64,000 nucleotides of DNA from the NCBI RefSeq assembly GCF_013155375.1, contig NZ_JABJQY010000002.1:1922001-1986000 (forward strand). Direction: 5' to 3'. The translations under genes were made by a program, and so were the position numbers. Source of the DNA: Nocardioides sp. zg-1308. Its GTDB lineage: Bacteria > Actinomycetota > Actinomycetes > Propionibacteriales > Nocardioidaceae. The notes beneath the pieces are model-generated. The model searched no databases and was not told the DNA's origin. It saw only the letters and a list, made by a program, of their open reading frames with translations. Below are positions 29,423 to 39,481 of this stretch, one piece after another; the stretch's first letter is position 1, and the number at the start of each line of letters is the position of its first letter.

Positions 29423-30868
29423 TCAGCTCTCGATGTTGGCCATCACGTGCTTGATCCGGGTGTAGTCCTCGAAGCCGTACATGGACAGGTCCTTGCCGTA
29501 GCCGGACTTCTTGTAGCCGCCGTGCGGCATCTCGGCGACGAGCGGGATGTGGGTGTTGATCCACACGCAGCCGAAGTCGAGGGCCTTGGACATCCGCATC
29601 GCCCGGCCGAAGTCCCTGGTCCACACCGACGACGCCAGGCCGTAGTCGACGCCGTTGGCCCAGCGGACCGCCTCGTCCTCGTCGCTGAACCGCTGGACGG
29701 TGATGACGGGTCCGAAGATCTCGTGCTGGATGGCGTCGTCGTCCTGCCGCAGCCCGGAGAGCACGGTGGGCTCGAGGAAGTAGCCGTCGCCGAGGTCGGT
29801 ACGCCGGTTGCCGCCGGCCGACACGGTCGCGTGCGAGGGGAGGTTCTCGATGAACCCGCTGACGCGCGCCAGCTGCGTGGCGTTGTTGACCGGCCCGAAC
29901 AGCGCGTCCGCGTCGTCGGGGAGGCCGACCGGCGCGGAGGCGCGTGCGTAGTCGGACAGCGCGGCGACGAAGTCGTCGTGGATCCCCGGCGCCACCAGCA
30001 CGCGGGTGGCGGCGGTGCAGTCCTGGCCGGCATTGAAGTAGCCGGCGATCGCGATGCCCTCGACGGCGGCCTCGATGTCGGCGTCGTCGAAGACCACGAC
30101 CGGTGCCTTGCCGCCCAGCTCGAGGTGGACGCGGGTGAGGTTGGGGGCGGCGCTGGCCGCGACCTCCGCGCCCGCGCGCACCGAGCCCGTGATCGCCACC
30201 ATGCCCGGGGTGGGGTGCTCGACGAGGAGGCGGCCGGTCTCGCGGTCGCCGGTGACCACGTTGAGCGTGCCGGCGGGGAGGAACTCCGAGGCGAGCTCGG
30301 CGAGGCGCAGCGTGCTCTCCGGCGTGGTGTCGCTCGGCTTGAGCACGACGGTGTTGCCGGCTGCCAGTGCGGGACCGATCTTCCACACCGCCATGAGCAG
30401 GGGGTAGTTCCACGGCGTGACCTGGCCGACGACGCCGATGGGCTCGCGCCGGATCCACGACGTGTGGCCGGCCATGTACTCGCCGGCGGCCTTGCCCTCG
30501 AGGACGCGCGCCGCGCCGGCGAAGAACCGCAGCTGGTCCACCATCGGCGGGATCTCCTCGCTCGCGGTGAGCGCCTTGATCTTGCCGGTGTTGGCCGACT
30601 CGAGGTCGATGAGCTCCTCGGCGTGCGACTCGACCGCGTCGGCGAGCTGGAGGAGGGCCTGCTGCCGCTCGCCGGGCGTCGTACGCCCCCACTCGCCGAA
30701 GGCCTTCCCGGCCGCCTCGTAGGCGGCGTCGACCTCCTCCGTCCCGCTGATCGGCGCCTGCGCCACGACCTGTCCCGTGGTGGGGTCCACGACGTCGCTC
30801 GTGGCTCCGGCCGTGCTGTCGACGAAGGTGCCGCCGATGAAGTTGCGCAACGTGCGTGGGCTGGTCAC
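29423..30868 (-). CDS. patD: Gamma-aminobutyraldehyde dehydrogenase
   Basis: 481 residues. It oxidises 4-aminobutanal, made from putrescine by transamination, to GABA. Catalytic Cys284 is in [10 protein letters not shown] and Glu250 in [28 protein letters not shown] is typical of betaine/aminobutyraldehyde dehydrogenases. GTG start with GGGAGG in front. It is the first gene of the minus-strand polyamine operon and divergent from lrp, the same pairing known from the polyamine locus of Streptomyces coelicolor. Confidence 0.92.
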   Translation of the reverse strand: MTSPRTLRNFIGGTFVDSTAGATSDVVDPTTGQVVAQAPISGTEEVDAAYEAAGKAFGEWGRTTPGERQQALLQLADAVESHAEELIDLESANTGKIKALTASEEIPPMVDQLRFFAGAARVLEGKAAGEYMAGHTSWIRREPIGVVGQVTPWNYPLLMAVWKIGPALAAGNTVVLKPSDTTPESTLRLAELASEFLPAGTLNVVTGDRETGRLLVEHPTPGMVAITGSVRAGAEVAASAAPNLTRVHLELGGKAPVVVFDDADIEAAVEGIAIAGYFNAGQDCTAATRVLVAPGIHDDFVAALSDYARASAPVGLPDDADALFGPVNNATQLARVSGFIENLPSHATVSAGGNRRTDLGDGYFLEPTVLSGLRQDDDAIQHEIFGPVITVQRFSDEDEAVRWANGVDYGLASSVWTRDFGRAMRMSKALDFGCVWINTHIPLVAEMPHGGYKKSGYGKDLSMYGFEDYTRIKHVMANIES

Positions 30869-30979
30869 AGGATCCTCCCGGTCGGGTGCGGTGAGGGGAG
30901 ACTAGGACGGGTGACGGGACAATCTCCATAGTTGCGGGCAAAGAAACTGTCGGAAGCGCAGAATTAACGGCCGCGAAAT

Positions 30980-31030
30980 GCGGATTCCGCGTCGGTCGGC
31001 TTGCATCTCGGTCCCGCGGCACAGCACGAT
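30980..31030 (+). promoter_or_regulatory. lrp promoter and adjacent inverted repeat
   Basis: TTGCAT (31001-31006) and CACGAT (31025-31030) are 18 bases apart and end 6 bases before the lrp ATG. GCGGATTCCGC (30980-30990), a perfect 5-bp inverted repeat, lies just upstream in the shared lrp-patD control region. It is a candidate Lrp operator. Confidence 0.45.
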
Positions 31031-31036
31031 GTGGGC

Positions 31037-31495
31037 ATGAGTGAGGGTCCTGTGCGGCTGGATGCGACGGCGAAGCGCATCATCGAGCTCCTCCAGGAGG
31101 ACGGTCGGATCTCCTACGCCGCGATCGCGAAGGCCGTCGGCCTCTCCGAGGCCGCCGCCCGGGCCCGCGTGCAGAAGCTCCTCGACTCCGAGGTGATGCA
31201 GGTCGTCGCCGTCACCGACCCGACCCAGGTGGGGTTCACCCGGCAGGCGATGATCGGCGTCCGCACCGAGGGCGACCCGATGAAGGTGGGCGACCGGCTC
31301 GCGGAGGTCCGCGAGGTCGACTACGTCGTCACCACCGCCGGCAGCTTCGACCTCCTCGTCGAGGTGGTGTGCGAGGACGACCCGCACCTGCTCGAGGTCA
31401 TCCGAACCGTCCGCGAGCTCGAGGGAGTCGTCTCCTCGGAGACCTTCGTCTACCTCAAGCTCAACAAGCAGCACTACAACTGGGGAACGCGATGA
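31037..31495 (+). CDS. Lrp/AsnC-family transcriptional regulator
   Basis: 152 residues. The N-terminal helix-turn-helix (about 8-55: RIIELLQEDGRISYAAIAKA, then VGLSEAAARARVQKLL) is followed by the RAM ligand-sensing domain (65-150). Lrp proteins form octamers and respond to amino acids or amines. Placed between patD and the aminotransferase, it most likely controls polyamine use; the ligand is not known. The ATG is 6 bases after CACGAT, so the message may be leaderless. Its stop overlaps the ATG of the aminotransferase (ATGA). Confidence 0.93.
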   Translation: MSEGPVRLDATAKRIIELLQEDGRISYAAIAKAVGLSEAAARARVQKLLDSEVMQVVAVTDPTQVGFTRQAMIGVRTEGDPMKVGDRLAEVREVDYVVTTAGSFDLLVEVVCEDDPHLLEVIRTVRELEGVVSSETFVYLKLNKQHYNWGTR

Positions 31496-32883
31496 GCCAG
31501 CCGTCCAGCGACCACGAGTCCTTCGACTACCAGGCCGCCGGCCGCGACCACCTGTGGTTGCACTTCACCCGGCACTCGACCTACGAGAAGGGCGGCGAGA
31601 TGCCGCTCATCGTCAAGGGCGAGGGGCACAAGATCTGGGACAGCCACGGCCGCGAGTACATCGACGGCCTGGCCGGCCTCTTCGTCGTGCAGGTCGGCCA
31701 CGGCCGCGATGAGCTGGCCGAGGCGGCGGCGAAGCAGGCCAAGGAGCTGGCGTTCTTCCCGCTCTGGTCCTTCGCGCACCCCCGCGCCGTCGAGCTCGCC
31801 GACCGGATCGCCGCGATGGCGCCGGGCGACCTCAACCGCGTCTTCTTCACCACCGGCGGCGGCGAGGCCGTCGAGTCCGCCTGGAAGCTCGCCAAGCAGT
31901 ACTTCAAGCTCACCGGCAAGCCCAACAAGCACAAGGTCATCTCCCGCGCGGTGGCCTACCACGGCACCCCGCAGGGCGCGCTCTCCATCACCGGCATCCC
32001 GCCGCTGAAGGAGATGTTCGAGCCGCTCGTCCCCGGTGCCCACAAGGTGCCCAACACCAACTTCTACCGTCGGCCCGAGTTCGTGGGCGACGACGAGAAG
32101 GCGTTCGGCCGGTGGGCCGCCGACCGCATCGCGGAGGCCATCGAGTTCGAGGGCCCCGACACCGTCGCCGCCGTCTTCCTCGAGCCTGTGCAGAACGCCG
32201 GCGGCTGCTTCCCGCCCCCGCCCGGCTACTTCGAGCGGGTGCGCGAGATCTGCGACCAGTACGACGTCCTGCTCGTCTCCGACGAGGTCATCTGCGCGTT
32301 CGGCCGGGTCGGGGAGATGTTCGGCGCGTCCGAGTTCGGCTACCAGCCCGACATCATCACCTGCGCGAAGGGCATGACGTCCGGTTACTCGCCGATCGGC
32401 GCCATGATCGCCAGCGACCGGCTCTTCGAGCCGTTCCGCACCGGCACCACCGCCTACGCCCACGGCTACACCTTCGGCGGCCACCCCGTGTCCTCCGCGG
32501 TCGCCATGGCCAACCTCGACATCTTCGAGCGCGAGGGCCTCACCGAGCACGTCCAGCGCAACGCCCCGGCGTTCCGCTCCACGCTGGAGAAGCTGCTCGA
32601 CGTCCCCATCGTCGGCGACGTCCGCGGCCACGGCTACTTCTACGGCATCGAGCTGGTCAAGGACCGCGAGACCAAGGAGACCTTCGACGACGCCGAGTCC
32701 GAGCGGCTGCTGCGCGGCTACCTCTCCGGGGCACTGTGGGAGGCCGGCCTCTACTGCCGCGCCGACGACCGGGGCGACCCGGTCATCCAGCTCGCGCCGC
32801 CCCTCATCATCGGCCAGCCGGAGTTCGACGACATCGAGCAGCGGCTGCGCTCGGTGCTGACGGGGGCGCTGGCGCACCTCTAG
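31492..32883 (+). CDS. Class III aminotransferase, probable putrescine aminotransferase
   Basis: 463 residues. PLP lysine Lys293 (TCAKGMTSGYSPIG) and Asp264 (LLVSDEVICAFG) identify an omega-amine:pyruvate/oxoglutarate type enzyme. In this setting it would convert putrescine to 4-aminobutanal, feeding patD. It is co-transcribed with lrp through an ATGA overlap. Pyruvate or 2-oxoglutarate could be the amino acceptor; sequence alone does not decide. Confidence 0.9.
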   Translation: MSQPSSDHESFDYQAAGRDHLWLHFTRHSTYEKGGEMPLIVKGEGHKIWDSHGREYIDGLAGLFVVQVGHGRDELAEAAAKQAKELAFFPLWSFAHPRAVELADRIAAMAPGDLNRVFFTTGGGEAVESAWKLAKQYFKLTGKPNKHKVISRAVAYHGTPQGALSITGIPPLKEMFEPLVPGAHKVPNTNFYRRPEFVGDDEKAFGRWAADRIAEAIEFEGPDTVAAVFLEPVQNAGGCFPPPPGYFERVREICDQYDVLLVSDEVICAFGRVGEMFGASEFGYQPDIITCAKGMTSGYSPIGAMIASDRLFEPFRTGTTAYAHGYTFGGHPVSSAVAMANLDIFEREGLTEHVQRNAPAFRSTLEKLLDVPIVGDVRGHGYFYGIELVKDRETKETFDDAESERLLRGYLSGALWEAGLYCRADDRGDPVIQLAPPLIIGQPEFDDIEQRLRSVLTGALAHL

Positions 32884-33291
32884 ATGGCGCTCGCTTCGCT
32901 CGCGCGTGCTCGCCGCCCCCGAAGACGGTGTCCTCCCTCCTCGCTCGACGGCGCTGCCTCGCTGCGCTCGTCACGCTTGCTCGCTCGTCAGTCCAGACAC
33001 CGTCGGGCGGCGAGCGCGTGGGCTGGCGTCGCTGGCTGGAGGTCCGAAGTCCCTCCAGGCGGAGCGAGCGTGGGCGGGCCCCGAGCGCGTGGGCTGGCGT
33101 GGCCGTGTCCGGACTCCCTCCGGGCGCAGCGAGCAAGCCGAGGAGGGAAGACGACGTCTTCCAGGGCGCCGAGCACGCGAGCGAAGCGAGCCAGACAGCA
33201 CCGTCCCCGCACGGGGCGGCCGGGCCGCGAGCCGGACGAGCAACCCGTCTCCCGATGTGCGCAGCGCCCGCTGCGCGGCGACAATGGTCCC
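32884..33291. repeat. Non-coding repeat-rich intergenic element
   Basis: These 408 bases hold no convincing gene but much structure. CTCGCTTCGCTCGCG (32890-32904) recurs inverted at 33176-33190, inside a longer imperfect inverted repeat of about 55-60 bases (32886-32946 against 33137-33192). GACGGTGTC (32924-32932) is inverted at 32996-33004. A 19-base direct repeat, CGAGCGCGTGGGCTGGCGT, occurs at 33011-33029 and 33082-33100 and extends imperfectly about 35 bases further. It resembles REP/BIME-type or small mobile palindromic elements. No transposase and no clear target duplication were seen. Confidence 0.75.
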
Positions 33292-34065
33292 GTGACCGAC
33301 GTACGCCCCGCCCGACCGCACCTCAAGCTCACCGAGGACGGGCGGCGGATGCGGGAGGTGCTGACCTACTCGCGCCGCGGCAACCGGTTCACCCCGCGGC
33401 AGGCCGAGGCGTGGGCGGCGCACCAGGCGGACTGGGTGATCCCCGACGAGGCCGTCGACCGGCCGGACTTCTCGCTGGTGGAGTACTTCGGCCGCGAGGC
33501 GCCCCTGATCGTGGAGATCGGCCCGGGCGTCGGGGAGGCGACCGCCGTGCTGGCCGCGGCGCGCCCCGACCACAACGTCCTGGCGCTGGAGGTGTGGCGT
33601 CCCGGCGTCGCCGACTCGCTGTGGCGGGTCGCGGAGGCGGGCGCCGACAACGTGCGGTTCTGCTCGGTGGACGCCGTGTGGACCCTGGAGCAGCTGATCC
33701 CGCCCGCCGGCCTCGCCGAGCTGTGGACGTTCTTCCCCGACCCGTGGCGCAAGACCAAGCACCGCAAGCGGCGCCTGGTCAACCCGGCCAACGCGGCCCT
33801 CGCCTCCTCGCGGCTCGTGCCGGGCGGTGCCTGGCGGCTGGCCACCGACTGGGGTGACTACGCCGAGCAGATGCAGGACGTCCTCGACGCCGAGCCGACG
33901 CTCGAGGGCGGCCGGGTCGAGCGCTGGGCCGAGCGGCCGGTGACGAGGTTCGAGCGCAAGGGGGTCGAGGTGGGACGCGAGATCAGCGACTTCCTCTACC
34001 GGCGCACCACCGACACGTCAGTCGAGGGACAGCCCGGCCTCGCGGAGCAGGTGCTCGAGGCGTAG
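33292..34065 (+). CDS. trmB: tRNA (guanine-N7)-methyltransferase
   Basis: 257 residues. It methylates N7 of G46 in tRNA variable loops using S-adenosylmethionine. The SAM site reads IVEIGPGVGEATAVLA. The TrmB motif FFPDPWRKTKHRKRRLVNP is intact and TRFERKG sits near the C-terminus. GTG is 6 bases after GACAAT and there is no Shine-Dalgarno, suggesting a leaderless start. The last 48 bases overlap the convergent small membrane-protein gene. Confidence 0.95.
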   Translation: MTDVRPARPHLKLTEDGRRMREVLTYSRRGNRFTPRQAEAWAAHQADWVIPDEAVDRPDFSLVEYFGREAPLIVEIGPGVGEATAVLAAARPDHNVLALEVWRPGVADSLWRVAEAGADNVRFCSVDAVWTLEQLIPPAGLAELWTFFPDPWRKTKHRKRRLVNPANAALASSRLVPGGAWRLATDWGDYAEQMQDVLDAEPTLEGGRVERWAERPVTRFERKGVEVGREISDFLYRRTTDTSVEGQPGLAEQVLEA

Positions 34066-34401
34066 CCGCTCCGCCTCCCGGTCGGTGCCCTCCGGCACCT
34101 CGCTGAGGGTGTCGGGCACGCCGAGGCACACGGCCGCCTGCAGGAGCAGGTCCTCGTACGCTGCCCGGGTGCCGCGCCGGCGAGCCATCGTCGTGCCGGG
34201 GGCGGGCGCGAAGACCTCGGCGCGGACCCGGCGCAGCGACCGGGCCAGGTCCTCGATCGCGGGACCGTCCGGAGTCGGCGGGGGAGGGGACACCCGGTCG
34301 TGCACGCGTCGCCAGGCACGGCGGACGCGGTCGTACCAGACCACGGCCGCCCCGGCGCCCAGCAGCACCGCGAGGAGGAGGGCGTCGACCGGCCCGGTCA
34401 T
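34018..34401 (-). CDS. Small membrane-anchored protein, unknown function
   Basis: 127 residues: one N-terminal membrane segment (about 5-22, LLLAVLLGAGAAVVWY), a basic region with a short Pro run, and a helical C-terminal domain (RRGTRAAYEDLLLQAAVCLG, later EAERLRLEHLLREAGL). I do not recognise a named family, though similar C-terminal sequences occur in other actinobacteria. The ATG is chosen so that the protein starts MTGPVDALLLA. Its 3' end runs 48 bases into trmB on the other strand. Confidence 0.7.
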   Translation of the reverse strand: MTGPVDALLLAVLLGAGAAVVWYDRVRRAWRRVHDRVSPPPPTPDGPAIEDLARSLRRVRAEVFAPAPGTTMARRRGTRAAYEDLLLQAAVCLGVPDTLSEVPEGTDREAERLRLEHLLREAGLSLD

Positions 34402-34902
34402 CCCTCGACGGTAGGTCGGCCCCGACACCGGCACAAGAGGTCCCGCCCGGAGGTCCCGACCAGGTCACGAGGGGGTGCGGCGGGAGTCGCGACGTACGCT
34501 TTCCGCAGGCGCCCGCGACCGCGGGGAGGGTACGGGTCGGCATCCCGCCACTGCGATTTGGCGTGGGCAGGCGGAGTCTGTCAAGATGTTCCGGTTGCTC
34601 CGGCGGGTCGCCGGGGTGCGGCACACCTTGACTTCTGAATCGCGTCTCCTTTGATCGAGCCAGTCGTCTGTGTGCGCCGCACCGGATCGAGAACTCTTGA
34701 TCGGAGACCCGACCAGATCCGACGACCGTCGGGTGCCACCCAGAGCAGTACCGCTTCCCCACGGGGTCGTGTCACGAGTAACCAGCGCGACACGCCCGAC
34801 CGCGGGGGTCGGAGGGTGGAGGAGAAACAGGCGGTGCTCGCCCAACGGGGGCTGAGCGCCGAGAGACCAGGCGTACGAGATCGAAGAGGACGAGAGAGAC
34901 CT
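34402..34902 (+). promoter_or_regulatory. S10 operon leader region with weak promoter
   Basis: No gene is seen in these 501 bases. A possible promoter is TTGGCG (34558-34563) with CAAGAT (34582-34587) at 18 bases; the boxes are only moderately good. This would give a leader of about 300 bases before rpsJ. GAAGAGGACGAGAGAG just before the start serves as ribosome binding site. No known ribosomal-protein leader motif is recognised. Confidence 0.45.
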
Positions 34903-35211
34903 ATGGCGGGACAGAAGATCCGCATCAGGCTCAAGGCCTATGACCACGAGGTGATCGACACCTCGGCGCGGAAGATCGTGGACACCGTCACCCGTACGGG
35001 TGCCAAGGTCGCCGGCCCTGTGCCGCTGCCGACCGAGAAGAACGTGTACTGCGTGATCCGCTCGCCCCACAAGTACAAGGACTCCCGCGAGCACTTCGAG
35101 ATGCGCACCCACAAGCGCCTGATCGACATCATCGACCCGACGCCGAAGACCGTCGACTCGCTGATGCGTCTCGACCTGCCTGCCGGTGTCGACATCGAGA
35201 TCAAGCTCTGA
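34903..35211 (+). CDS. rpsJ: 30S ribosomal protein S10 (uS10)
   Basis: 102 residues, normal length. It is a small-subunit head protein, and the same protein acts as NusE in antitermination complexes. [19 protein letters not shown] is the family start. It is the first gene of the S10 operon; rplC follows after 8 bases. Confidence 0.99.
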   Translation: MAGQKIRIRLKAYDHEVIDTSARKIVDTVTRTGAKVAGPVPLPTEKNVYCVIRSPHKYKDSREHFEMRTHKRLIDIIDPTPKTVDSLMRLDLPAGVDIEIKL

Positions 35212-35219
35212 GGCGCGAC

Positions 35220-35897
35220 ATGGCAAAGACTTTCGAACGCAACGTCAAGGGACTGCTGGGCACCAAGCTCGGCATGACCCAGCTCTGGGACGAGAACAAC
35301 CGCGTCGTCCCCGTGACCGTCATCGCGGCGAGCACCAACGTGGTGACCCAGGTCCGCCAGCCCGAGGTGGACGGCTACAACGCCATCCAGGTCGGCTACG
35401 GCGAGATCGAGGCCCGCAAGGTCAACTCGCCCGAGGCCGGTCACTTCACCAAGGCCGGTGTCACCCCGCGTCGTCACGTGGCGGAGATCCGCACCGCTGA
35501 CGCCTCCGCCTACACCGTGGGCCAGGAGATCGGCGTCGACACCTTCGCCGCCGGCGAGGAGATCGACGTCACCGCCACCAGCAAGGGCAAGGGCTTCGCC
35601 GGTGTCATGAAGCGTCACGGCTTCCACGGCGTCTCCGCCTCGCACGGTGCCCACCGCAACCACCGCAAGCCCGGCTCGATCGGCGCCTGCGCCACCCCGG
35701 GTCGCGTGTTCAAGGGAACCCGCATGGCGGGCCGCATGGGCAACGACACGGTCACCACCCAGAACCTGACGGTGCACGCCGTCGACGCCGACAAGGGCCT
35801 CATCCTGCTCAAGGGCGCCGTTCCCGGCCCCAAGGGTGGCCTCGTGGTCCTCCGCTCGGCCGCCAAGAGCTCCGCTGTCACTGGCAAGGAGGCCTGA
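35220..35897 (+). CDS. rplC: 50S ribosomal protein L3 (uL3)
   Basis: 225 residues. It binds near the 3' end of 23S rRNA, starts large-subunit assembly and reaches toward the peptidyl transferase centre through its loop ([20 protein letters not shown]). The family start [11 protein letters not shown] is present, as is the conserved GRMG segment. Two bases separate it from rplD. Confidence 0.99.
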   Translation: MAKTFERNVKGLLGTKLGMTQLWDENNRVVPVTVIAASTNVVTQVRQPEVDGYNAIQVGYGEIEARKVNSPEAGHFTKAGVTPRRHVAEIRTADASAYTVGQEIGVDTFAAGEEIDVTATSKGKGFAGVMKRHGFHGVSASHGAHRNHRKPGSIGACATPGRVFKGTRMAGRMGNDTVTTQNLTVHAVDADKGLILLKGAVPGPKGGLVVLRSAAKSSAVTGKEA

Positions 35898-35899
35898 GC

Positions 35900-36769
35900 A
35901 TGGCTGTCCAGACCGTCCAGGTCGACCTCCCCGCCGAGATCTTCGACGTCGAGGTCAACATCCCCCTGATCCACCAGGTCGTCGTGGCCCAGCAGGCCGC
36001 CGCGCGCCAGGGCACGCACGCCACCAAGACCCGCGGCGAGGTCCGCGGCGGTGGCCGCAAGCCCTACAAGCAGAAGGGCACCGGCCGCGCCCGTCAGGGC
36101 TCGACCCGCGCTCCGCAGTTCGCCGGCGGTGGCACCGTCCACGGCCCGCAGCCGCGCAGCTACGACCAGCGCACCCCCAAGAAGATGAAGGCCGCCGCCC
36201 TGCGCGGTGCCCTCTCCGACCGGGCCCGTAACGGCCGTGTGCACGTGGTCGACGGCCTCGTGCAGGGCGACAAGCCCTCCACCAAGGCCGCGCTCGCCTC
36301 GCTGGTCTCGCTGACCGACCGCGTGGGCTACCTCGTGGTGCTCGAGCGCTCGGACGCGATCACCTGGCTCTCGCTGCGCAACGCGCCCGAGGTCCACATC
36401 GTCGCGGTCGACCAGCTCAACACCTACGACGTGCTCAACTCCGACGACGTGGTGTTCACCAAGGGCGCCTACGACGTCTTCGTGGGTGGCGCCTCCGCCG
36501 CCACGGCCACCACGGCCGAGGTCACCGAGGAGACCGCCGCTGCCGAGCAGGCCACCGACGAACCGGCCGTGCCGGCCGGCGCCAAGGCCCCGCTCAAGAG
36601 CGGCAAGAACCCCAAGGGCTACGACGTCCTCGGCCAGGAGTCGGGCGTCTACCTCCTCGAGGGCGACGCCGGCTACGACACCGGGGCCGGTGACTTCTGG
36701 TTCAAGTCCGCCGAGGACGCCGAGGCCGCCGGGCTGACCCGCTCCGACGAGAAGGAGACCGACCAGTGA
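35900..36769 (+). CDS. rplD: 50S ribosomal protein L4 (uL4) with C-terminal extra module
   Basis: 289 residues, against roughly 200-220 usual for the family. Residues 1 to about 200 are normal uL4, with the exit-tunnel loop ([20 protein letters not shown]) and the C-terminal KGAYDVF. They are followed by an Ala/Glu/Thr-rich linker (about 200-227) and a compact segment (228-280) with [20 protein letters not shown], then [10 protein letters not shown]. This segment resembles the short 'sunset' module seen at the ends of some actinobacterial proteins (pattern Y-H-x-P-G, W-F, E-x-A-x-A-A-G). Its function is unknown. The stop overlaps the rplW start (GTGA). Confidence 0.97.
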   Translation: MAVQTVQVDLPAEIFDVEVNIPLIHQVVVAQQAAARQGTHATKTRGEVRGGGRKPYKQKGTGRARQGSTRAPQFAGGGTVHGPQPRSYDQRTPKKMKAAALRGALSDRARNGRVHVVDGLVQGDKPSTKAALASLVSLTDRVGYLVVLERSDAITWLSLRNAPEVHIVAVDQLNTYDVLNSDDVVFTKGAYDVFVGGASAATATTAEVTEETAAAEQATDEPAVPAGAKAPLKSGKNPKGYDVLGQESGVYLLEGDAGYDTGAGDFWFKSAEDAEAAGLTRSDEKETDQ

Positions 36770-37071
36770 GCACCCTGCACAAGGACCACCGCGACGTCCT
36801 GATCGCACCGGTCGTGTCCGAGAAGAGCTACGGCCTGCTCGACGCCAACAAGTACACCTTCATCGTCCGCCCGGACGCCAACAAGACCGAGATCAAGATC
36901 GCGGTGGAGAAGGTCTTCGACGTCAAGGTCACCTCCGTCAACACGATCAACCGCCAGGGCAAGACGCGTCGTACCCGCTACGGGATGGGCAAGCGTCCCA
37001 ACACCAAGCGGGCGATCGTCAGCCTCGCCGAGGGTCACCGCATCGACATCTTCGGAGGTCCGGTCTCCTGA
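36766..37071 (+). CDS. rplW: 50S ribosomal protein L23 (uL23)
   Basis: 101 residues. It sits at the tunnel exit and is the docking site for trigger factor and [20 protein letters not shown] and the [18 protein letters not shown] loop are typical. GTG start overlaps rplD. Confidence 0.98.
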   Translation: MSTLHKDHRDVLIAPVVSEKSYGLLDANKYTFIVRPDANKTEIKIAVEKVFDVKVTSVNTINRQGKTRRTRYGMGKRPNTKRAIVSLAEGHRIDIFGGPVS

Positions 37072-37095
37072 CCGGGCTGGTGAATAGGAACTGAT

Positions 37096-37932
<837 letters not shown>

Positions 37933-37937
37933 CCGAC

Positions 37938-38219
37938 ATGCCTCGTAGCCTCAAGAAGGGCCCCTTCGTGGACGGCCACCTGCAGAAGAAGGTGGACGCC
38001 GAGAACGAGAAGGGCTCGCACAACGTCATCAAGACCTGGTCGCGCCGGTCGATGATCGTGCCCGACATGATCGGTCACACCATCGCCGTCCACGACGGCC
38101 GCAAGCACGTCCCCGTCTTCGTGACCGACTCGATGGTCGGCCACAAGCTCGGGGAGTTCGCCCCCACCCGCACCTACCGCGGGCACGTCAAGGAAGACCG
38201 GAAGGGACGCCGTCGATGA
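37938..38219 (+). CDS. rpsS: 30S ribosomal protein S19 (uS19)
   Basis: 93 residues. It is a head protein that contacts S13 and the A-site tRNA region. [15 protein letters not shown] and [13 protein letters not shown] are family hallmarks. Its TGA overlaps the rplV ATG (ATGA). Confidence 0.99.
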   Translation: MPRSLKKGPFVDGHLQKKVDAENEKGSHNVIKTWSRRSMIVPDMIGHTIAVHDGRKHVPVFVTDSMVGHKLGEFAPTRTYRGHVKEDRKGRRR

Positions 38220-38659
38220 GCACCACCGAGCGCAGCCGCACCAGTGCGCGCCGCGAGTCGCTGCTCGGCGACCAGCCGGGCGCGTTCGCCAGCGCACGCT
38301 ACGTGCGGATCACTCCGATGAAGGCCCGCCGTGTCGTCGACATGGTCCGCGGCCTCCAGGTCGACGAGGCCCTGACCCTGCTGCAGTTCGCGCCGCAGGC
38401 CGCCTCCGAGACCGTCTACAAGGTGCTGGAGAGCGCCGTCGCCAACGCCGAGACGACCGAGGGCCTCAACCGGGCCGACCTGGTCCTCTCCGTCGCCATG
38501 GTCGACGAGGGCCCGACGATGAAGCGTTGGCGTCCGCGTGCCCAGGGTCGGGCGACCCGCATCAACAAGCGCACCAGCCACATCACCCTGGCGGTGCAGC
38601 CGGCCGACGCGATCACCGTGAAGAACGGTCGCGCCAACAAGAACGGAAGGGGTGCCTGA
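38216..38659 (+). CDS. rplV: 50S ribosomal protein L22 (uL22)
   Basis: 147 residues. It lines the exit tunnel through its hairpin loop ([20 protein letters not shown]). An N-terminal extension of about 27 residues ([20 protein letters not shown]) precedes the core. The stop overlaps the rpsC start (TGATG). Confidence 0.98.
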   Translation: MSTTERSRTSARRESLLGDQPGAFASARYVRITPMKARRVVDMVRGLQVDEALTLLQFAPQAASETVYKVLESAVANAETTEGLNRADLVLSVAMVDEGPTMKRWRPRAQGRATRINKRTSHITLAVQPADAITVKNGRANKNGRGA

Positions 38660-39477
38660 TGGGCCAGAAGATCAACCCGAACGGGTTCCGCCTGGGCATC
38701 TCCACCGACCACAAGAGCCGGTGGTACGCCGACAAGCTCTACAAATCGTACGTCGGTGAGGACGTCGCGATCCGCAAGCTGCTCTCCAAGGGCATGGAGC
38801 GGGCCGGCATCTCCAAGGTCGAGATCGAGCGCACCCGCGACCGCGTCCGGGTGGACATCCACACCGCGCGTCCGGGCATCGTCATCGGCCGCCGTGGCGC
38901 CGAGGCCGACCGCATCCGCGGCGAGCTCGAGAAGCTCACGGGCAAGCAGGTGCAGCTCAACATCCTCGAGGTGAAGAACCCCGAGGTGGACGCGCAGCTG
39001 GTCGCCCAGGGCGTCGCCGAGCAGCTCTCGGGCCGCGTGCAGTTCCGTCGCGCCATGCGCAAGGCGATGCAGACCTCGATGCGCTCGGGTGCCAAGGGCA
39101 TCCGGATCCAGTGCTCGGGTCGCCTCAACGGCGCCGAGATGTCGCGCACCGAGTTCTACCGCGAGGGCCGCGTGCCCCTGCACACGCTCCGTGCCGACAT
39201 CGACTACGGCTTCTACGAGGCCCGCACCACCTTCGGTCGCATCGGCGTCAAGGTGTGGATCTACAAGGGCGAGGTTGCCGGCACCCGTGCCGAGCGCCAG
39301 GCCCAGCAGGCCGCCCGCGCCGGTGCCCCCGGCCGCGGTGGTCGTCCCAACACCCGTGGCGGCGACCGTCCGAGCCGTGGCTCGCGCGGCGACCGCGCTC
39401 CTCGCACCGAGGGCACCGCTGACTCGTCAGCGGCCCCGGCCGCCGAGGCAGCACCGAGCACCGGACAGGAGGCCTGA
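38659..39477 (+). CDS. rpsC: 30S ribosomal protein S3 (uS3)
   Basis: 272 residues. It forms the mRNA entry site with S4 and S5. The KH domain GXXG loop is VIGRRGAE. After about residue 215 comes a low-complexity Gly/Arg and then Ala-rich tail ([20 protein letters not shown]), common in actinobacterial S3. ATG overlaps the rplV stop. Confidence 0.98.
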   Translation: MGQKINPNGFRLGISTDHKSRWYADKLYKSYVGEDVAIRKLLSKGMERAGISKVEIERTRDRVRVDIHTARPGIVIGRRGAEADRIRGELEKLTGKQVQLNILEVKNPEVDAQLVAQGVAEQLSGRVQFRRAMRKAMQTSMRSGAKGIRIQCSGRLNGAEMSRTEFYREGRVPLHTLRADIDYGFYEARTTFGRIGVKVWIYKGEVAGTRAERQAQQAARAGAPGRGGRPNTRGGDRPSRGSRGDRAPRTEGTADSSAAPAAEAAPSTGQEA

Positions 39478-39481
39478 CCTC

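Noticed and set aside
29366..31022. A long minus-strand frame overlapping patD in another register
   Set aside because: It is out of frame with the clear aldehyde dehydrogenase and has an Arg/Pro-rich translation without motifs.
33011..33100. The direct repeat as a CRISPR unit or attachment site
   Set aside because: There are only two copies with no regular spacers, cas genes, integrase or tRNA nearby.
32884..33291. A possible N-terminal extension of trmB or a small gene in the repeat region
   Set aside because: Translation is repetitive and low in complexity, and the TrmB family start fits GTG at 33292.
34435..34902. A tRNA or small RNA gene in the S10 leader
   Set aside because: No cloverleaf or known RNA signature could be made out; only weak promoter-like boxes are present.
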